In this document: piece after piece, positions 36,560-47,862 of the stretch
How the letters are laid out: each line of letters opens with the position of its first letter
How positions within the stretch are numbered: position 1 is the first letter of the stretch
Assembly: GCF_015277875.1 (NCBI RefSeq)
Contig: NZ_CP063814.1
Coordinates: 1 to 64,000 of the forward strand
Direction: 5' to 3'
From: Microbacterium luteum
GTDB taxonomy: Bacteria; Actinomycetota; Actinomycetes; Actinomycetales; Microbacteriaceae
DNA length: 64,000 nucleotides
Position numbers and translations under genes: made by a program
The notes under the pieces: generated by a model
Database searches by the model: none
What the model was told of the DNA's origin: nothing
What the model saw: only the letters and a program-made list of their open reading frames with translations

Positions 36560-38121
36560 TCGCCCTCGTTCCGCTCCTGGTCACGCTGCCACTGCTCGGC
36601 GCGGCGATCGCGCTCATCGCGGGAAAGCATCGCCGCGTGCAGGTGGGGGTCTCGGTCGTCACGCTCACGGTGGTGTGTGCGATCGCGGCGGTGCTGCTGG
36701 TCGTCGTCGACATCGGCGGCAACCCGCTCGCGGTCTCGGTGGGCGGCTGGCCCATCCCCTTCGGGATCGTGCTCTACGTCGACCGGCTGTCGGCGCTGCT
36801 CATCGTCGTCTCGAGCATCGTGCTGCTGGCCGTTCTGCTCTTCTCGGTCGGTCAGGGCGCGGCGGACGGCGACGACGACACCCCGGTGTCGATCTTCCAC
36901 CCGTCGTACCTGATCCTCGCCGCGGGCATCTTCAACGCGTTCATCGCAGGTGACCTGTTCAACCTCTACGTCAGCTTCGAGATCCTGCTGGTGGCCTCGT
37001 ACGTGCTGATCACGCTGGGCAGCACGGAATCCCGCATCCGCACCGGCGTCGTCTACATCGTCGTGTCGCTGGTGTCCTCCATCCTCTTCCTCTCCGCGAT
37101 CGCGATGATCTACGGCGCGCTCGGCACCGTGAACATGGTGCAGATCGCCGAGCGGATGGGGGAGCTGCCTCAGGAGACGCAGACGGTGCTCCACCTGCTC
37201 CTGCTCCTCGCCTTCGCGATCAAGGCCGCTGTCTTCCCCCTGTCGTTCTGGCTCCCCGACTCGTACCCGACCGCTCCCGCCCCGGTGACGGCGGTGTTCG
37301 CCGGGCTCCTCACCAAGGTCGGCGTCTACGCGATGATCCGCACCGAGTCGCAGCTGTTCCTCGACAACGACCTCAACCTGCTGCTGCTGATCGCGGCGCT
37401 GGCGACGATGATCGTCGGCATCCTCGGCGCCCTCGCCCAGGCCGAGCTGAAGCGCATCCTGTCGTTCACGCTCGTCAGCCACATCGGATACATGGTGTTC
37501 GGACTCGCGATCGCGACACCGCTGTCGATCGGCGCGACGATCTACTACATGGTCCACCACATCGTGGTGCAGACCACGCTGTTCCTCGCCGTCGGCCTCG
37601 TCGAGCGGCAGGCGGGGTCGACCTCGATCCTGCGCGTGAAGGGCCTCATGCGCGGCGCGCCCCTGATCGCGGCGCTCTACTTCATCCCGGCCATCAACCT
37701 CGGCGGCCTTCCGCCGTTCTCCGGATTCATCGGCAAGTTCGCGCTCTTCGACGCCGCCGCCGAGGTGGGGACCCCGATCATGATGGTGATGATGGTCGGC
37801 GGCATCGTCACCAGCCTGCTCACCCTCTACGCCCTCATGCGGGCGTGGAACCTGTCGTTCTGGCGGGAAGAGGACGACTCGGCCGAGACCGAAGCGCGCA
37901 TCTCGTACCTGGATGCCGCCCCGGAGGCGTCCGTGCAGACCGAGCGACGCGTCATCCCGCGCATCATGACCGCCTCGACGACGGGCATGGTGGCCATCAC
38001 CGTCGCGCTGACGGTGTTCGCCGGGCCCATCTACGACGTCTGCACGCGGATCGGATCGGCCCTCCTCGAGCCGATGACGCTCGTGCAGCTCGAGCAGGAC
38101 GAGCAGGAGTCGGAGTCATGA
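36556..38121 (+). CDS. mrpD: Mrp antiporter subunit D
   Basis: NuoM/NuoN-like channel subunit. The 521-residue product has about 14 hydrophobic segments and the conserved LLLLAFAIKAAVFPLSFWLPDSYPTAPAPVTAVFAGLLTKVGVYAMIR region with the key lysines and an early conserved glutamate in NLYVSFEILLVASYVLI. The C-terminus is polar and acidic. It overlaps both neighbours by 4 bases. Confidence 0.94.
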   Translation: MIALVPLLVTLPLLGAAIALIAGKHRRVQVGVSVVTLTVVCAIAAVLLVVVDIGGNPLAVSVGGWPIPFGIVLYVDRLSALLIVVSSIVLLAVLLFSVGQGAADGDDDTPVSIFHPSYLILAAGIFNAFIAGDLFNLYVSFEILLVASYVLITLGSTESRIRTGVVYIVVSLVSSILFLSAIAMIYGALGTVNMVQIAERMGELPQETQTVLHLLLLLAFAIKAAVFPLSFWLPDSYPTAPAPVTAVFAGLLTKVGVYAMIRTESQLFLDNDLNLLLLIAALATMIVGILGALAQAELKRILSFTLVSHIGYMVFGLAIATPLSIGATIYYMVHHIVVQTTLFLAVGLVERQAGSTSILRVKGLMRGAPLIAALYFIPAINLGGLPPFSGFIGKFALFDAAAEVGTPIMMVMMVGGIVTSLLTLYALMRAWNLSFWREEDDSAETEARISYLDAAPEASVQTERRVIPRIMTASTTGMVAITVALTVFAGPIYDVCTRIGSALLEPMTLVQLEQDEQESES

Positions 38122-38738
38122 CCTCGACACCCGTGGATCGACGCACGGCCCGCCGTGGCGCCCTGGCGCGGGCCTGGCGTCAGCTGCCGTTCCTGCTGTG
38201 GCTGGTCGCAGTCTGGATGCTGCTGTGGGGGCAGTTCACGCTCCTGGCGTTCCTCACCGGCCTCGTCGCGGCACTGCTGGTGACGCGCGTCTTCCGGCTG
38301 CCGGCTGTCGAGCTGTCGGGCCGGGTCAACCTCTGGTACGGCGCGATCTTCATCGTCACGTTCCTCGCCGCCCTGGTGCGCGGCTCGCTCACCGTGGCGT
38401 GGCAGGTGATCTCGCCTCGGCCGGTGCCCCGGTCGGCGATCATCGCCGTGCCCTCGGTCGTGGCCGACGACCTCATCATGACGCACACCGCGATCACGGC
38501 CTCGCTCATCCCGGGATCGCTCGTGATCGACATCGACCGCGACAGACGCGTGATGTATCTGCACGTGCTCGGCGTGCACAACCTCGCCGACGTCGAGCAC
38601 CAGCGCGAGCACGTGCTGGTGTGGGAGCGGCGCATCGTCCGCGCCGTCGGATCGCGCGCCCAGGTCGAGCAGATCCGCGAGGCCGAGCGCACGGCCGCGG
38701 AGGCGGCCCGCCCGGCCCGGAACCGGGAGGGACGATGA
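38118..38738 (+). CDS. mrpE: Mrp antiporter subunit E
   Basis: MnhE-family subunit, 206 residues. Two or three N-terminal membrane helices (LPFLLWLVAVWMLLWG, FTLLAFLTGLVAALLVTRVF) are followed by a cytoplasmic domain with the MrpE core motif THTAITASLIPGSLVIDIDRD and LHVLGV. The C-terminal 30 residues are an Ala/Arg/Glu extension. It overlaps neighbours by 4 bases at both ends. Confidence 0.93.
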   Translation: MTSTPVDRRTARRGALARAWRQLPFLLWLVAVWMLLWGQFTLLAFLTGLVAALLVTRVFRLPAVELSGRVNLWYGAIFIVTFLAALVRGSLTVAWQVISPRPVPRSAIIAVPSVVADDLIMTHTAITASLIPGSLVIDIDRDRRVMYLHVLGVHNLADVEHQREHVLVWERRIVRAVGSRAQVEQIREAERTAAEAARPARNREGR

Positions 38739-39007
38739 CCGACATCCTGCTGTTCGCGATCTACGCCGTCTTCACCGCCGCTGCGCTGCTGGCGCTGTGG
38801 CGCATCGTGGTCGGCCCGTCGATCCTCGACCGTGTCGTCGCATCCGACGTGCTGCTCACCGAGATCCTGTGCGTGCTCGGCGCCGAGATGGCGCTCAACG
38901 GCCACACGCGCTCGCTGCCGGTCATGCTCATCATCGCCGCGGTCGGGGTGTTCGGGTCGATCTCGGTCGCCCGCTTCGTCGCGAGAAGGGACAACGTGGA
39001 ACGATGA
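38735..39007 (+). CDS. mrpF: Mrp antiporter subunit F
   Basis: A 90-residue MrpF/PhaF protein with three membrane helices. The family segment VVGPSILDRVVASDVL is followed by VMLIIAAVGVFGSISVARFVARRD. It is translationally coupled to mrpE and mrpG by 4-base ATGA overlaps. Confidence 0.93.
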   Translation: MTDILLFAIYAVFTAAALLALWRIVVGPSILDRVVASDVLLTEILCVLGAEMALNGHTRSLPVMLIIAAVGVFGSISVARFVARRDNVER

Positions 39008-39417
39008 CGACGTCGCTGCCCTTCGCCGTTGCCGCCGAGACGGTGGGATCGGCTTACCCCGCCGACGGCTGGATCGACGTCGTCGCGCTCGTGCTCATCC
39101 TCGTCGGCGCCGGGCTGTGCCTGACGGCCGCGATCGGCCTGCTGCGGCTGAAGGATGTGCCCTCCCGCCTCCACGCGGCGACCAAGCCGCAGGTGCTGGG
39201 CCTCATCCTCATCTGCATCGCCGTCGCGCTGTCGCTGCGCTCGTGGCCCGTCGTGGCCTTCCTGCTGCCGGTCGTGCTCATCCAGATGGCCACGTCTCCG
39301 CTGTCGGCCCACGTCATCGGCCGGCAGGCCTATCGCAACGGGACCGTCGACGAGCCCGGCCTGATCGTCGACGAGCTCGGCGGGTCGACCCAGACGCCCC
39401 CCGGCGCCGGCGGCTGA
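39004..39417 (+). CDS. mrpG: Mrp antiporter subunit G
   Basis: A 137-residue MrpG/PhaG protein. Three hydrophobic segments carry the family signature LILVGAGLCLTAAIGLLRLKDVPSRLHAATKPQVLG and a polar C-terminus ending at GGSTQTPPGAGG. It completes the operon; a repeat-rich spacer follows. Confidence 0.93.
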   Translation: MTTSLPFAVAAETVGSAYPADGWIDVVALVLILVGAGLCLTAAIGLLRLKDVPSRLHAATKPQVLGLILICIAVALSLRSWPVVAFLLPVVLIQMATSPLSAHVIGRQAYRNGTVDEPGLIVDELGGSTQTPPGAGG

Positions 39418-39506
39418 CCCGCGCGAGCGGCATCCACCCGAGCGCCGCCCCTGGCCCGAGCGCCATCCCCGGCCCGGGCCCATGCGGGCATCACACCCGC
39501 ACGCAT

Positions 39507-39573
39507 GTCGGAGAATCACGCGGATGTCGGAGGATTCGGCCGAAAACCTCCGACATCGGGCCGAATCTCCGAC
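39507..39573. repeat. palindromic repeat, copy 1 (downstream of mrpG)
   Basis: Nested inverted repeat in the 211-base spacer between mrpG and argG. The inner arms GATGTCGGAGG (39523-39533) and CCTCCGACATC (39547-39557) are perfect, and the outer arms GTCGGAGAATC-like (39507-39517) and GAATCTCCGAC (39563-39573) are imperfect. A related copy lies at 41848-41914, on the other side of argG and its neighbour. More GTCGG/CCGAC fragments follow to about 39620. No T-run. Confidence 0.8.
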
Positions 39574-39628
39574 GTCGCAGGTGGAGCAGTCCGACGTCGC
39601 GGGGCGGATCAGTCGGACGATGCGGGCG

Positions 39629-41813
<2,185 letters not shown>

Positions 41814-41820
41814 GGGCGTC

Positions 41821-41826
41821 ACGCTA
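41821..41826 (-). promoter_or_regulatory. Pr6Pr gene -10 element (leaderless start)
   Basis: TAGCGT on the minus strand, 7 bases before the ATG at 41813 and 21 bases from the palindromic repeat copy 2. Confidence 0.5.
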
Positions 41827-41847
41827 TCCGCTTCGCGGCCCGCCAAG

Positions 41848-41914
41848 GTCGGAGAATCGCGCCGATGTCGGAGGATCTGCGAGGAATCCTCCGACATCGG
41901 GCCGATTCTCCGAC
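41848..41914. repeat. palindromic repeat, copy 2 (between Pr6Pr gene and flotillin)
   Basis: Near-perfect 67-base palindrome. A 29-base arm at 41848-41876 pairs with 41886-41914 with only two mismatches, with a 9-base loop. Within it the outer GTCGGAGAATC/GATTCTCCGAC and the inner GATGTCGGAGGAT/ATCCTCCGACATC are exact. Copy 1 at 39507-39573 shares the same order GTCGGAGAATC-N5-GATGTCGGAGGAT. No T-run. Confidence 0.85.
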
Positions 41915-41947
41915 CTCGGGGTCACAGGCCGGGGTCACCGGCCAGGG

Positions 41948-43528
41948 TCATTCGGCGCCGGCGTCCGCGGGCTTCGTGCGGGTGGGTGCGGCCTGCTCGC
42001 GGCTCGTCGCCTCGGCGAGGCCCTCGCCCACGCCGCGGCCGAAGGTCTGGCCCTGGATGAGCGCGGCGAGGTCGATGCCGGTGGCCGCCTCGACGCTGTC
42101 GAAGACGGATCGCATCGCCTTGGCGCTGTCGCCGCCGATGACACTGGATGCGCCGTCGTCGCCGGAGCCGCCGATGATCGAGACGTTGCCGATCGCGGCG
42201 TAGCCCTTGGCGAACTCGGTCATGATGGCCGGCAGCACCTCGAGCACGCGCTGCGACAGGAACGCCTCCTGGTTCGACGCGATGGCCTCCGCCTCGGCCT
42301 GGACAGCCGCGGCACGGGCTTCACCCTCGGCACGGATCGCCCCGGCCTCGGCCTGCGAGGTGAGGCGACGCGCCTCGGCCTCGGCGTCGGCGCGTGCGCG
42401 CAGCGCACCGGCCTCACCGGCGGCCTTCGCCTCGGCGGCCGCCGCTTCACCGGCGGCGCGGGCCTTGTCGGCCTCCGCCTGCTGCTCGGCGATGCGCGTG
42501 CGCGCCTCGGCCTGCTTGACCTGCTCGATCGCGGCGGCCTCGGCCGAGCGCTCGCGCGTGTAGAGGTCGGCCTGTGCGCGGGTCTCCGCCTCGTAGCGCT
42601 GCGCGTCGGCGACGCGCTTGACGTCGGCGTCGAGCTGGGCCTGCTTGTTCTCGGCCTGCTGCTGCAGCACCGCCTGCTCGGCCTTCGCGCGCGCCAGCTG
42701 CTCGGCCTGCTCCGCCTCGGCGCGGGCGCGACCGACACCTGCCGCCGCGTTGGCGGTGTTGGTGTCGAGCGCGGTCTGCTCGATGAGGTTCGCTTCGTCG
42801 TTGGCGATGTTCTTCTGGTTGATCGCGCGGTCGGCGTTGGTCTGGGCGATCTCGGCGGCCTGACGCTTGGCCTGGATCTCCGGTGAGCCCAGTGACTGGA
42901 TGTAGCCGACGGAGTCCGTGATGCCCTTGATCTGGAACGAGTCGAGGATGAGACCCTGCTCGGCCAGCTCGTGCGAGACGTCGGCGGCGATCTGATCCGA
43001 GAACTTCTTGCGCTCGCGCATGAGCTCGACCACCGACAGCGTCGCGACGATGCCGCGGAGTGCTCCCTCGAGCTGCTCGGTCGTGAACTGCTCGATCGCG
43101 GCGTCCTGCGAGGCGAAGCGCTCGGCGGCCCGCCGCACGAACAAGGGATCCGAGCCGATCTTCACGATCGCCACGCCGTCGACGTTCAACGTGACATTGT
43201 CGAGCGACTGCGCCTCGGCGTTGAGCATCACCTGCCGCGATCGCAGCGAGATGATCTCGTGCCGCTGCGTGATCGGGTTCACGAGCGACTTGCCGTTGAC
43301 GATGACCGTCACCGGCGACTCCGAGAGTTCGGAGCGGCTGGAGCCGTCGGCATCCAGCACGGTGCTCTGCACCTTCTGTTTGCGACCCGAGATGACCAGC
43401 GCCTCGTCGGCACGGGCGACCTTGATCCAGCTGCGTGCGAACAGCAGCAGGATGAGGCCGACGATGATGACCGCGACGACCGCGATCCCGACGATGATGA
43501 GAATGCCGACGAGTCCGGCGACTTCCAT
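41948..43528 (-). CDS. flotillin family membrane protein
   Basis: A 526-residue SPFH-domain scaffold of membrane microdomains. An N-terminal helix (about 5-30) is followed by the SPFH/Band 7 domain (TVIVNGKSLVNPITQRHEIISLRS through ELAEQGLILDSFQIKGITD). The long Ala/Glu-rich flotillin coiled coil runs from about 230 to 430, and a Gly/Ser C-terminal part follows. The ATG has GAGGGGG upstream. In other bacteria flotillins organise kinases, secretion and cell wall machinery; the targets here are not shown. Confidence 0.92.
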   Translation of the reverse strand: MEVAGLVGILIIVGIAVVAVIIVGLILLLFARSWIKVARADEALVISGRKQKVQSTVLDADGSSRSELSESPVTVIVNGKSLVNPITQRHEIISLRSRQVMLNAEAQSLDNVTLNVDGVAIVKIGSDPLFVRRAAERFASQDAAIEQFTTEQLEGALRGIVATLSVVELMRERKKFSDQIAADVSHELAEQGLILDSFQIKGITDSVGYIQSLGSPEIQAKRQAAEIAQTNADRAINQKNIANDEANLIEQTALDTNTANAAAGVGRARAEAEQAEQLARAKAEQAVLQQQAENKQAQLDADVKRVADAQRYEAETRAQADLYTRERSAEAAAIEQVKQAEARTRIAEQQAEADKARAAGEAAAAEAKAAGEAGALRARADAEAEARRLTSQAEAGAIRAEGEARAAAVQAEAEAIASNQEAFLSQRVLEVLPAIMTEFAKGYAAIGNVSIIGGSGDDGASSVIGGDSAKAMRSVFDSVEAATGIDLAALIQGQTFGRGVGEGLAEATSREQAAPTRTKPADAGAE

Positions 43529-43668
43529 GAAACCCCCTCATGAGAAGGGCGCGCTCGTTGCGCACCCGCTCACACCCTGCCAGACCGGCGCCGCCACCGC
43601 GCCCCCTTTCTGTAGCACGCGGTGCCTGACTGCGCGCAAGGGGGTCCGCCCGACCGCCTCCCGCACGT

Positions 43669-43674
43669 TAGCGT
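43669..43674 (+). promoter_or_regulatory. APC permease gene -10 element
   Basis: TAGCGT 56 bases before the ATG at 43730, in the 201-base divergent spacer shared with flotillin. GAGAGGAA, 2-9 bases upstream of the ATG, provides a ribosome site. Confidence 0.4.
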
Positions 43675-43729
43675 GGCCGGCGGCGCGGCATGAGTTCCGC
43701 GTGCACGGCACCCGACGCGAGAGGAATCC

Positions 43730-45022
43730 ATGGCAGCGGACACGAAGAAGATCTCGCTGGTCGGATCGATCTCCCTCGGAACCGGCGTGATGATCGGCGC
43801 GGGGATCTTCGCCCTCGTCGGACAGGTGGCGGGCATCGTCGGTCCGTGGTTCCCGCTGGCGTTCCTCATCGGCGCGGTCGTCGCCGGCGTCAGCTCGTAC
43901 TCCTACATCCGGTACTCGAGCGTCAACCCGTCGTCGGGCGGGATCGCGATGCTGCTCAAGGGCGCGTACGGCCCGGGCGTGATCGCCGGGTCGTTCTCGC
44001 TGTTCATGTACGTCTCGATGGTGGTGGCCGAGAGCCTGCTGGCGCGCACCTTCGGCACCTATCTGCTGCGTCCGTTCGGGCTGCAGGACTCCCCCGTCCT
44101 CGTGCCCGTGCTCGGGATCGCCGCGATCGTCGCCGCGACGATCGTGAACCTCGTCGGCAACCGCTTCGTCGAGGGGTCGGCGACCACCACGGCGGTGCTG
44201 AAGATCCTCGGCATCGGGGTGCTCGCCGTCGCCGGGCTCATCGGCGCCGCCGCGTCCGGCGGCCTCTTCTCGAGCGGGGGCTCGGGCGAGTCATCAGGCC
44301 TGTGGGGCCTGCTGGCCGGGTCGACGCTGTGCGTGCTCGCCTACAAGGGGTTCACCACGATCACGAACCAGGGCGATGACATCCGCGACCCGAGCAGGAA
44401 CCTCGGCCGCTCGATCGTGCTGTCGATCCTCATCTGCACCGTGCTCTACCTGCTCATCACGCTGTCGGTGGATGCGAGCATCGGCGCGGAGGGGGCGGTG
44501 GATGCGCGCGACTACGCGCTCGCACAGGCTGCCGAGCCGCTGTTCGGCGCGTGGGGCGTGAGCATCACGGTCGCGATCGCCGTGGTCGCGACGCTCTCCG
44601 GTCTGCTCGCGAGCCTGTACTCCGTGTCGCGCCTGTACGCGATGCTGCAGGACATGCGGCAGGCGCCCGCGCTGCCCGATCGCATCCCGCGGCAGCCGCT
44701 TCTCATCACCGCCGGCCTCGCGATCGTGGCGACGGCCTTCCTGGATCTCACGCAGATCGCATCGATGGGTGCGTTCCTCTACCTGACGATGGACATCGCC
44801 GTGCAGTGGGGCGTCATCCGTCATCTCCGCGACGAGATCGACGCGAAGCCGTGGCTGCCGGCGATCACGATCATCCTCGACCTGGCGATCCTGGTCCCGT
44901 TCACGATCTTCAAGGTTCAGAGCGATCTGCTCACGGTCGTGATCGCCGCGGCGGTCGCGGCGGTGATCTTCGTCGCCCAGATCATCACGGTGCGTGCCCG
45001 CTCCCGCGCCGATGCCGGCTGA
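43730..45022 (+). CDS. APC family amino acid/polyamine permease
   Basis: A 430-residue transporter with about twelve membrane segments. The first helix has the APC signature SLGTGVMIGAGIFALVGQVA. Helix 6-8 regions contain AYKGFTTITNQGDDIRDPSRNLGRSIVLSI, close to the cationic amino acid group. The substrate cannot be fixed. A short leader with a TAGCGT precedes it. Confidence 0.9.
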   Translation: MAADTKKISLVGSISLGTGVMIGAGIFALVGQVAGIVGPWFPLAFLIGAVVAGVSSYSYIRYSSVNPSSGGIAMLLKGAYGPGVIAGSFSLFMYVSMVVAESLLARTFGTYLLRPFGLQDSPVLVPVLGIAAIVAATIVNLVGNRFVEGSATTTAVLKILGIGVLAVAGLIGAAASGGLFSSGGSGESSGLWGLLAGSTLCVLAYKGFTTITNQGDDIRDPSRNLGRSIVLSILICTVLYLLITLSVDASIGAEGAVDARDYALAQAAEPLFGAWGVSITVAIAVVATLSGLLASLYSVSRLYAMLQDMRQAPALPDRIPRQPLLITAGLAIVATAFLDLTQIASMGAFLYLTMDIAVQWGVIRHLRDEIDAKPWLPAITIILDLAILVPFTIFKVQSDLLTVVIAAAVAAVIFVAQIITVRARSRADAG

Positions 45023-45110
45023 GCACCTGGCCGGACGCGCGAGGAAAACACGGGAGCTGGGCGCGCGCAACCCCCTGGCACCGAAGCGGAAGGTCGTCGA
45101 TCGTGACGGC

Positions 45111-45308
45111 ATGAGCGATGAAGACGACCTCCCACAGCCGAAGGACCACCTCCCGCCGCGCGACGAGCGCGAGCACGACGTTCCCCAGGAGACGTATCCC
45201 GACGGCGGCGCCCCTGAGGGCGAGGCCGGTGTCTCGCCCGAGACCGCCGCCGAGCCCGACAAGCCCAACCGTCACGGCGTGGATCAGATCCCGCCGCGGG
45301 GCCGCTGA
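45111..45308 (+). CDS. small acidic hypothetical protein
   Basis: A 65-residue hydrophilic, Asp/Glu/Pro-rich product (starts MSDEDDLPQPKDHLPPRDER, ends HGVDQIPPRGR) with no membrane segment or known motif. Short acidic proteins of this kind are common in Microbacteriaceae. The ATG at 45111 has no convincing Shine-Dalgarno or -10 signal, and a longer in-frame reading begins at 44994 inside the permease gene. It may be real or a chance open frame. Confidence 0.5.
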   Translation: MSDEDDLPQPKDHLPPRDEREHDVPQETYPDGGAPEGEAGVSPETAAEPDKPNRHGVDQIPPRGR

Positions 45309-45383
45309 GGCGGCGAGTTCGCCTTCGCTCGTCACCGAACGCCCCCACAGCGCGCTGAAGCGACCGATGGTGACAGGGGAAAC

Positions 45384-45416
45384 GCGTGGTGCGTGGTGCG
45401 CGGTGCGCGGTGCGCG
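45384..45416. repeat. 7-base tandem repeat (GCGYGGT)
   Basis: Four head-to-tail units GCGTGGT, GCGTGGT, GCGCGGT, GCGCGGT and a partial fifth, directly before the stop codon (45420) of the convergent ABC gene. A short microsatellite-like tract in otherwise non-coding DNA. Confidence 0.8.
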
Positions 45417-45419
45417 AGG

Positions 45420-46175
45420 TCAGCGTGGCAGACGGGGGACCGCGGCCACGAGCTGCCGCGCGTACGCCGTGCGCGGCGCGGTGAGCAGGTCGACCGTCGC
45501 TCCCTGCTCCACGATGCGCCCGTCGCGCAGCACCGCGGTGCGCTCGCAGACGGCGGCGACGGCGCTGAGGTCGTGCGAGACCAGCACGAGGGCGAGCCCG
45601 GTCTCGCGGCGCAGGTGTGCGAGCAGGTCGATCACCTGAACACGAGTGGTGAGGTCGAGCGCCGAGACGGGCTCGTCGGCGAGCAGCACGCGCGGGCGCG
45701 AGACCAGGGCGCGCGCGATCGCGATGCGCTGACGCTGACCCCCGGAGAACTCGTGCGGGTATCGCCGCATCGTGTCGGCGTCGAGGCCGACCGAGGCGAG
45801 GGCCTCGGCGACGGATGCGCGCGCACGGTCGCCCGACGCGATCCGCAGGGAGCGCAGCGGCTCCCCGACGATGCGGTCGATGCGCTGGCGGGGGTCGAGG
45901 GACGAGTACGGATCCTGGAACACCGGCTGCACCGTGCGACGGAAACGACGCATGAGCCGACGGTCGCGGCGATCGAGCGAAGCGTCGTCGAACACGACGC
46001 GGCCGGCGTCCGGTGAGTCGAGGCCGAGCAGCAGGCGCAGCGCGGTGGACTTGCCGGCACCGGACTCTCCCACGAGGCCGACCGCCTCGCCGGCTCCGAC
46101 CGAGAGGGAGACGTCGTCGAGCACCGGGGTGGCGCCGTAGCCGAACGCCGCGTTCTCGAGGGCGAGAAGGGTCAT
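45420..46175 (-). CDS. peptide-type ABC transporter ATP-binding protein 2
   Basis: A 251-residue nucleotide-binding subunit of the Dpp/Opp type. Walker A GESGAGKST, the Q-loop PVFQDPYSSLDPRQ, signature [15 protein letters not shown] and Walker B VLLADEPVSALD are intact. It is shorter than typical OppF and lacks the C-terminal oligopeptide/dipeptide extension. It overlaps the preceding gene by 4 bases and is the last gene of the operon. Confidence 0.92.
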   Translation of the reverse strand: MTLLALENAAFGYGATPVLDDVSLSVGAGEAVGLVGESGAGKSTALRLLLGLDSPDAGRVVFDDASLDRRDRRLMRRFRRTVQPVFQDPYSSLDPRQRIDRIVGEPLRSLRIASGDRARASVAEALASVGLDADTMRRYPHEFSGGQRQRIAIARALVSRPRVLLADEPVSALDLTTRVQVIDLLAHLRRETGLALVLVSHDLSAVAAVCERTAVLRDGRIVEQGATVDLLTAPRTAYARQLVAAVPRLPR

Positions 46176-46981
46176 GGCGATTCGCCTCCTGCCCCCGGGG
46201 TCGCATCGAGTGCGGCGTCGAGATAGCGGGCGCTGTCGACGAGCGCCCGCGTGTATGGATGCTGCGGGTCGCGCAGCACGTGGCTCACGGCGCCTTCCTC
46301 GACCACGCGTCCGTGCTGCAGCACGAGGGCGCGATCGACCATGCGCGAGACGACGGCGAGGTCGTGGCTGATGAACAGCAGGGCCATGTCGCGCTCGGCG
46401 ACCAGGCGCTCGAGGAGGGCGAGCACGTCGTTCTGCACCGTCACATCCAGCGCCGTGGTCGGCTCGTCCGCGATCAGCAGACGCGGGTCGGCCGCGAGGG
46501 CGATTGCGATCGCGATGCGCTGGCGCTGCCCGCCGGACAACTCGTGCGGGTAGGCCCGCGCGATCCGCGCGTCGACGAGTGAGACGTCGGCCAACGAGCG
46601 GGAGACGGCCTCGCGCAGGTCGGCACCGCGCAGTCCGCGGTGACGGCGGAGCGGCTCGGCGATCTGTCGACCCACGCGCATGAGCGGGTCGAGGGCGGAC
46701 AGCGGCTCCTGGAAGACGATCCCGGCGACGGGGCCGCGCAGGCGGCGCGTTGCGGCATCCGTCGATCCGACGATCTCGTGTCCGTCGAGCCGGGCGGATC
46801 CGGTCGCGACGACGGTATCGGGAAGGAGGCCGAGGACGGCTAGAGCGGTCATCGACTTGCCCGAGCCGGACTCGCCGACCAGGCCGACGCGCTCGCCGGC
46901 GCCGAGGGCGAAGGTCGCGTCGTCGACGAGGGTCGTGTCGCCGGCGCGGAGCGCGAGGTGCGAGACATCGAGGAGGGTCAT
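46172..46981 (-). CDS. peptide-type ABC transporter ATP-binding protein 1
   Basis: A 269-residue Dpp/Opp-type ATPase: Walker [10 protein letters not shown], the [20 protein letters not shown]-loop segment, signature [15 protein letters not shown], and Walker [17 protein letters not shown]. It keeps a short piece of the C-terminal oligopeptide-binding extension ([14 protein letters not shown]). Start at 46981; 4-base overlaps on both sides. Confidence 0.92.
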   Translation of the reverse strand: MTLLDVSHLALRAGDTTLVDDATFALGAGERVGLVGESGSGKSMTALAVLGLLPDTVVATGSARLDGHEIVGSTDAATRRLRGPVAGIVFQEPLSALDPLMRVGRQIAEPLRRHRGLRGADLREAVSRSLADVSLVDARIARAYPHELSGGQRQRIAIAIALAADPRLLIADEPTTALDVTVQNDVLALLERLVAERDMALLFISHDLAVVSRMVDRALVLQHGRVVEEGAVSHVLRDPQHPYTRALVDSARYLDAALDATPGAGGESP

Positions 46982-47862
46982 CGGCCCCTCCGTCTCGTCG
47001 GATCGGCGACATCGCGCAGGCCGTCGGCGAGGAAGTTGACCCCGAGCACGAGCACGATCACCGCGACGCCGGGCGCGATGGCCCCGACCGGGGCGGTGAG
47101 CACGGTGCCCTGCGCCTCCTGCAGCATCCGGCCCCACGACGCGTTCGGCGGAGGTGCCCCCAGGCCGAGGTACGACAGGCTCGCCTCGGCGAGCACCGCC
47201 ACGCCGAACTGCAGCGCGAGGCTCACCGCGAGGGTGGGCGCGATGTTCGGCAGGATGTGGTGCCACACGATTCCGGCGGTTCGCGTGCCGCTCGTGCGCG
47301 CGGCCGTCACGAACTGCTCCTGCAGCACGCGGCGCGAAAGGATGCGCGTGAGGCGAGCGATCACCGCCGACATCGCGAGGCCGATCGCGAGGATCGCGGA
47401 GCCGAGCGACGGACCCTGCACGGCGACGACGAGCATCGCCAGCAGCAGCACCGGGAAGGCGATCACGACGTCGAGCCCGGCCGAGAGGGTGTCATCGAGC
47501 CACGGCCGCGCGAAGGCGGCGGCGAGGCCGATCGCGGTGCCGAGGACGGCGGCGATCGCAACGGCGCCGGCCCCGACGGCCAGGGCGATGCGGGCGCCGA
47601 CCATCAGCTGCGACAGCAGGTCGCGGCCGAGGCGATCGGTGCCGAGCGGATGCGCGGGGCTGGGAGCGCTCAGGCGTCCGCCGCTGATGTCGGTGAGGGG
47701 ATAGGGCAGCCACACGAGCGACACGAGGGCGACCACGACGACCGTCGCCGTGAGGACGAGGCCGATGACGAGGGTCGCGCGCCGGCGCCGCGGCGGGCGC
47801 GCGGCAGCGGCTCGCGGCGCGGTGGAGGCCGGTCCGGAAGCGGTCTGCACGGGCGCGGTCAT
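46978..47862 (-). CDS. peptide-type ABC transporter permease (DppC/OppC type)
   Basis: A 294-residue inner membrane subunit with an N-terminal helix, the LGTDRLGRDLLSQLMVGARIAL entry and five more helices around the EAA loop (AARTSGTRTAGIVWHHILPNIAPTL). The PPPNASWGRMLQEAQG segment is typical of DppC. Start at 47862, overlapping the DppB-type gene by 4 bases. Confidence 0.92.
   Translation of the reverse strand: MTAPVQTASGPASTAPRAAAARPPRRRRATLVIGLVLTATVVVVALVSLVWLPYPLTDISGGRLSAPSPAHPLGTDRLGRDLLSQLMVGARIALAVGAGAVAIAAVLGTAIGLAAAFARPWLDDTLSAGLDVVIAFPVLLLAMLVVAVQGPSLGSAILAIGLAMSAVIARLTRILSRRVLQEQFVTAARTSGTRTAGIVWHHILPNIAPTLAVSLALQFGVAVLAEASLSYLGLGAPPPNASWGRMLQEAQGTVLTAPVGAIAPGVAVIVLVLGVNFLADGLRDVADPTRRRGR

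Noticed and set aside
39507..39573. Rho-independent terminator for the mrp operon
   Set aside because: The hairpin lacks a T-run on either strand and the same element occurs elsewhere, so it is listed as a repeat.
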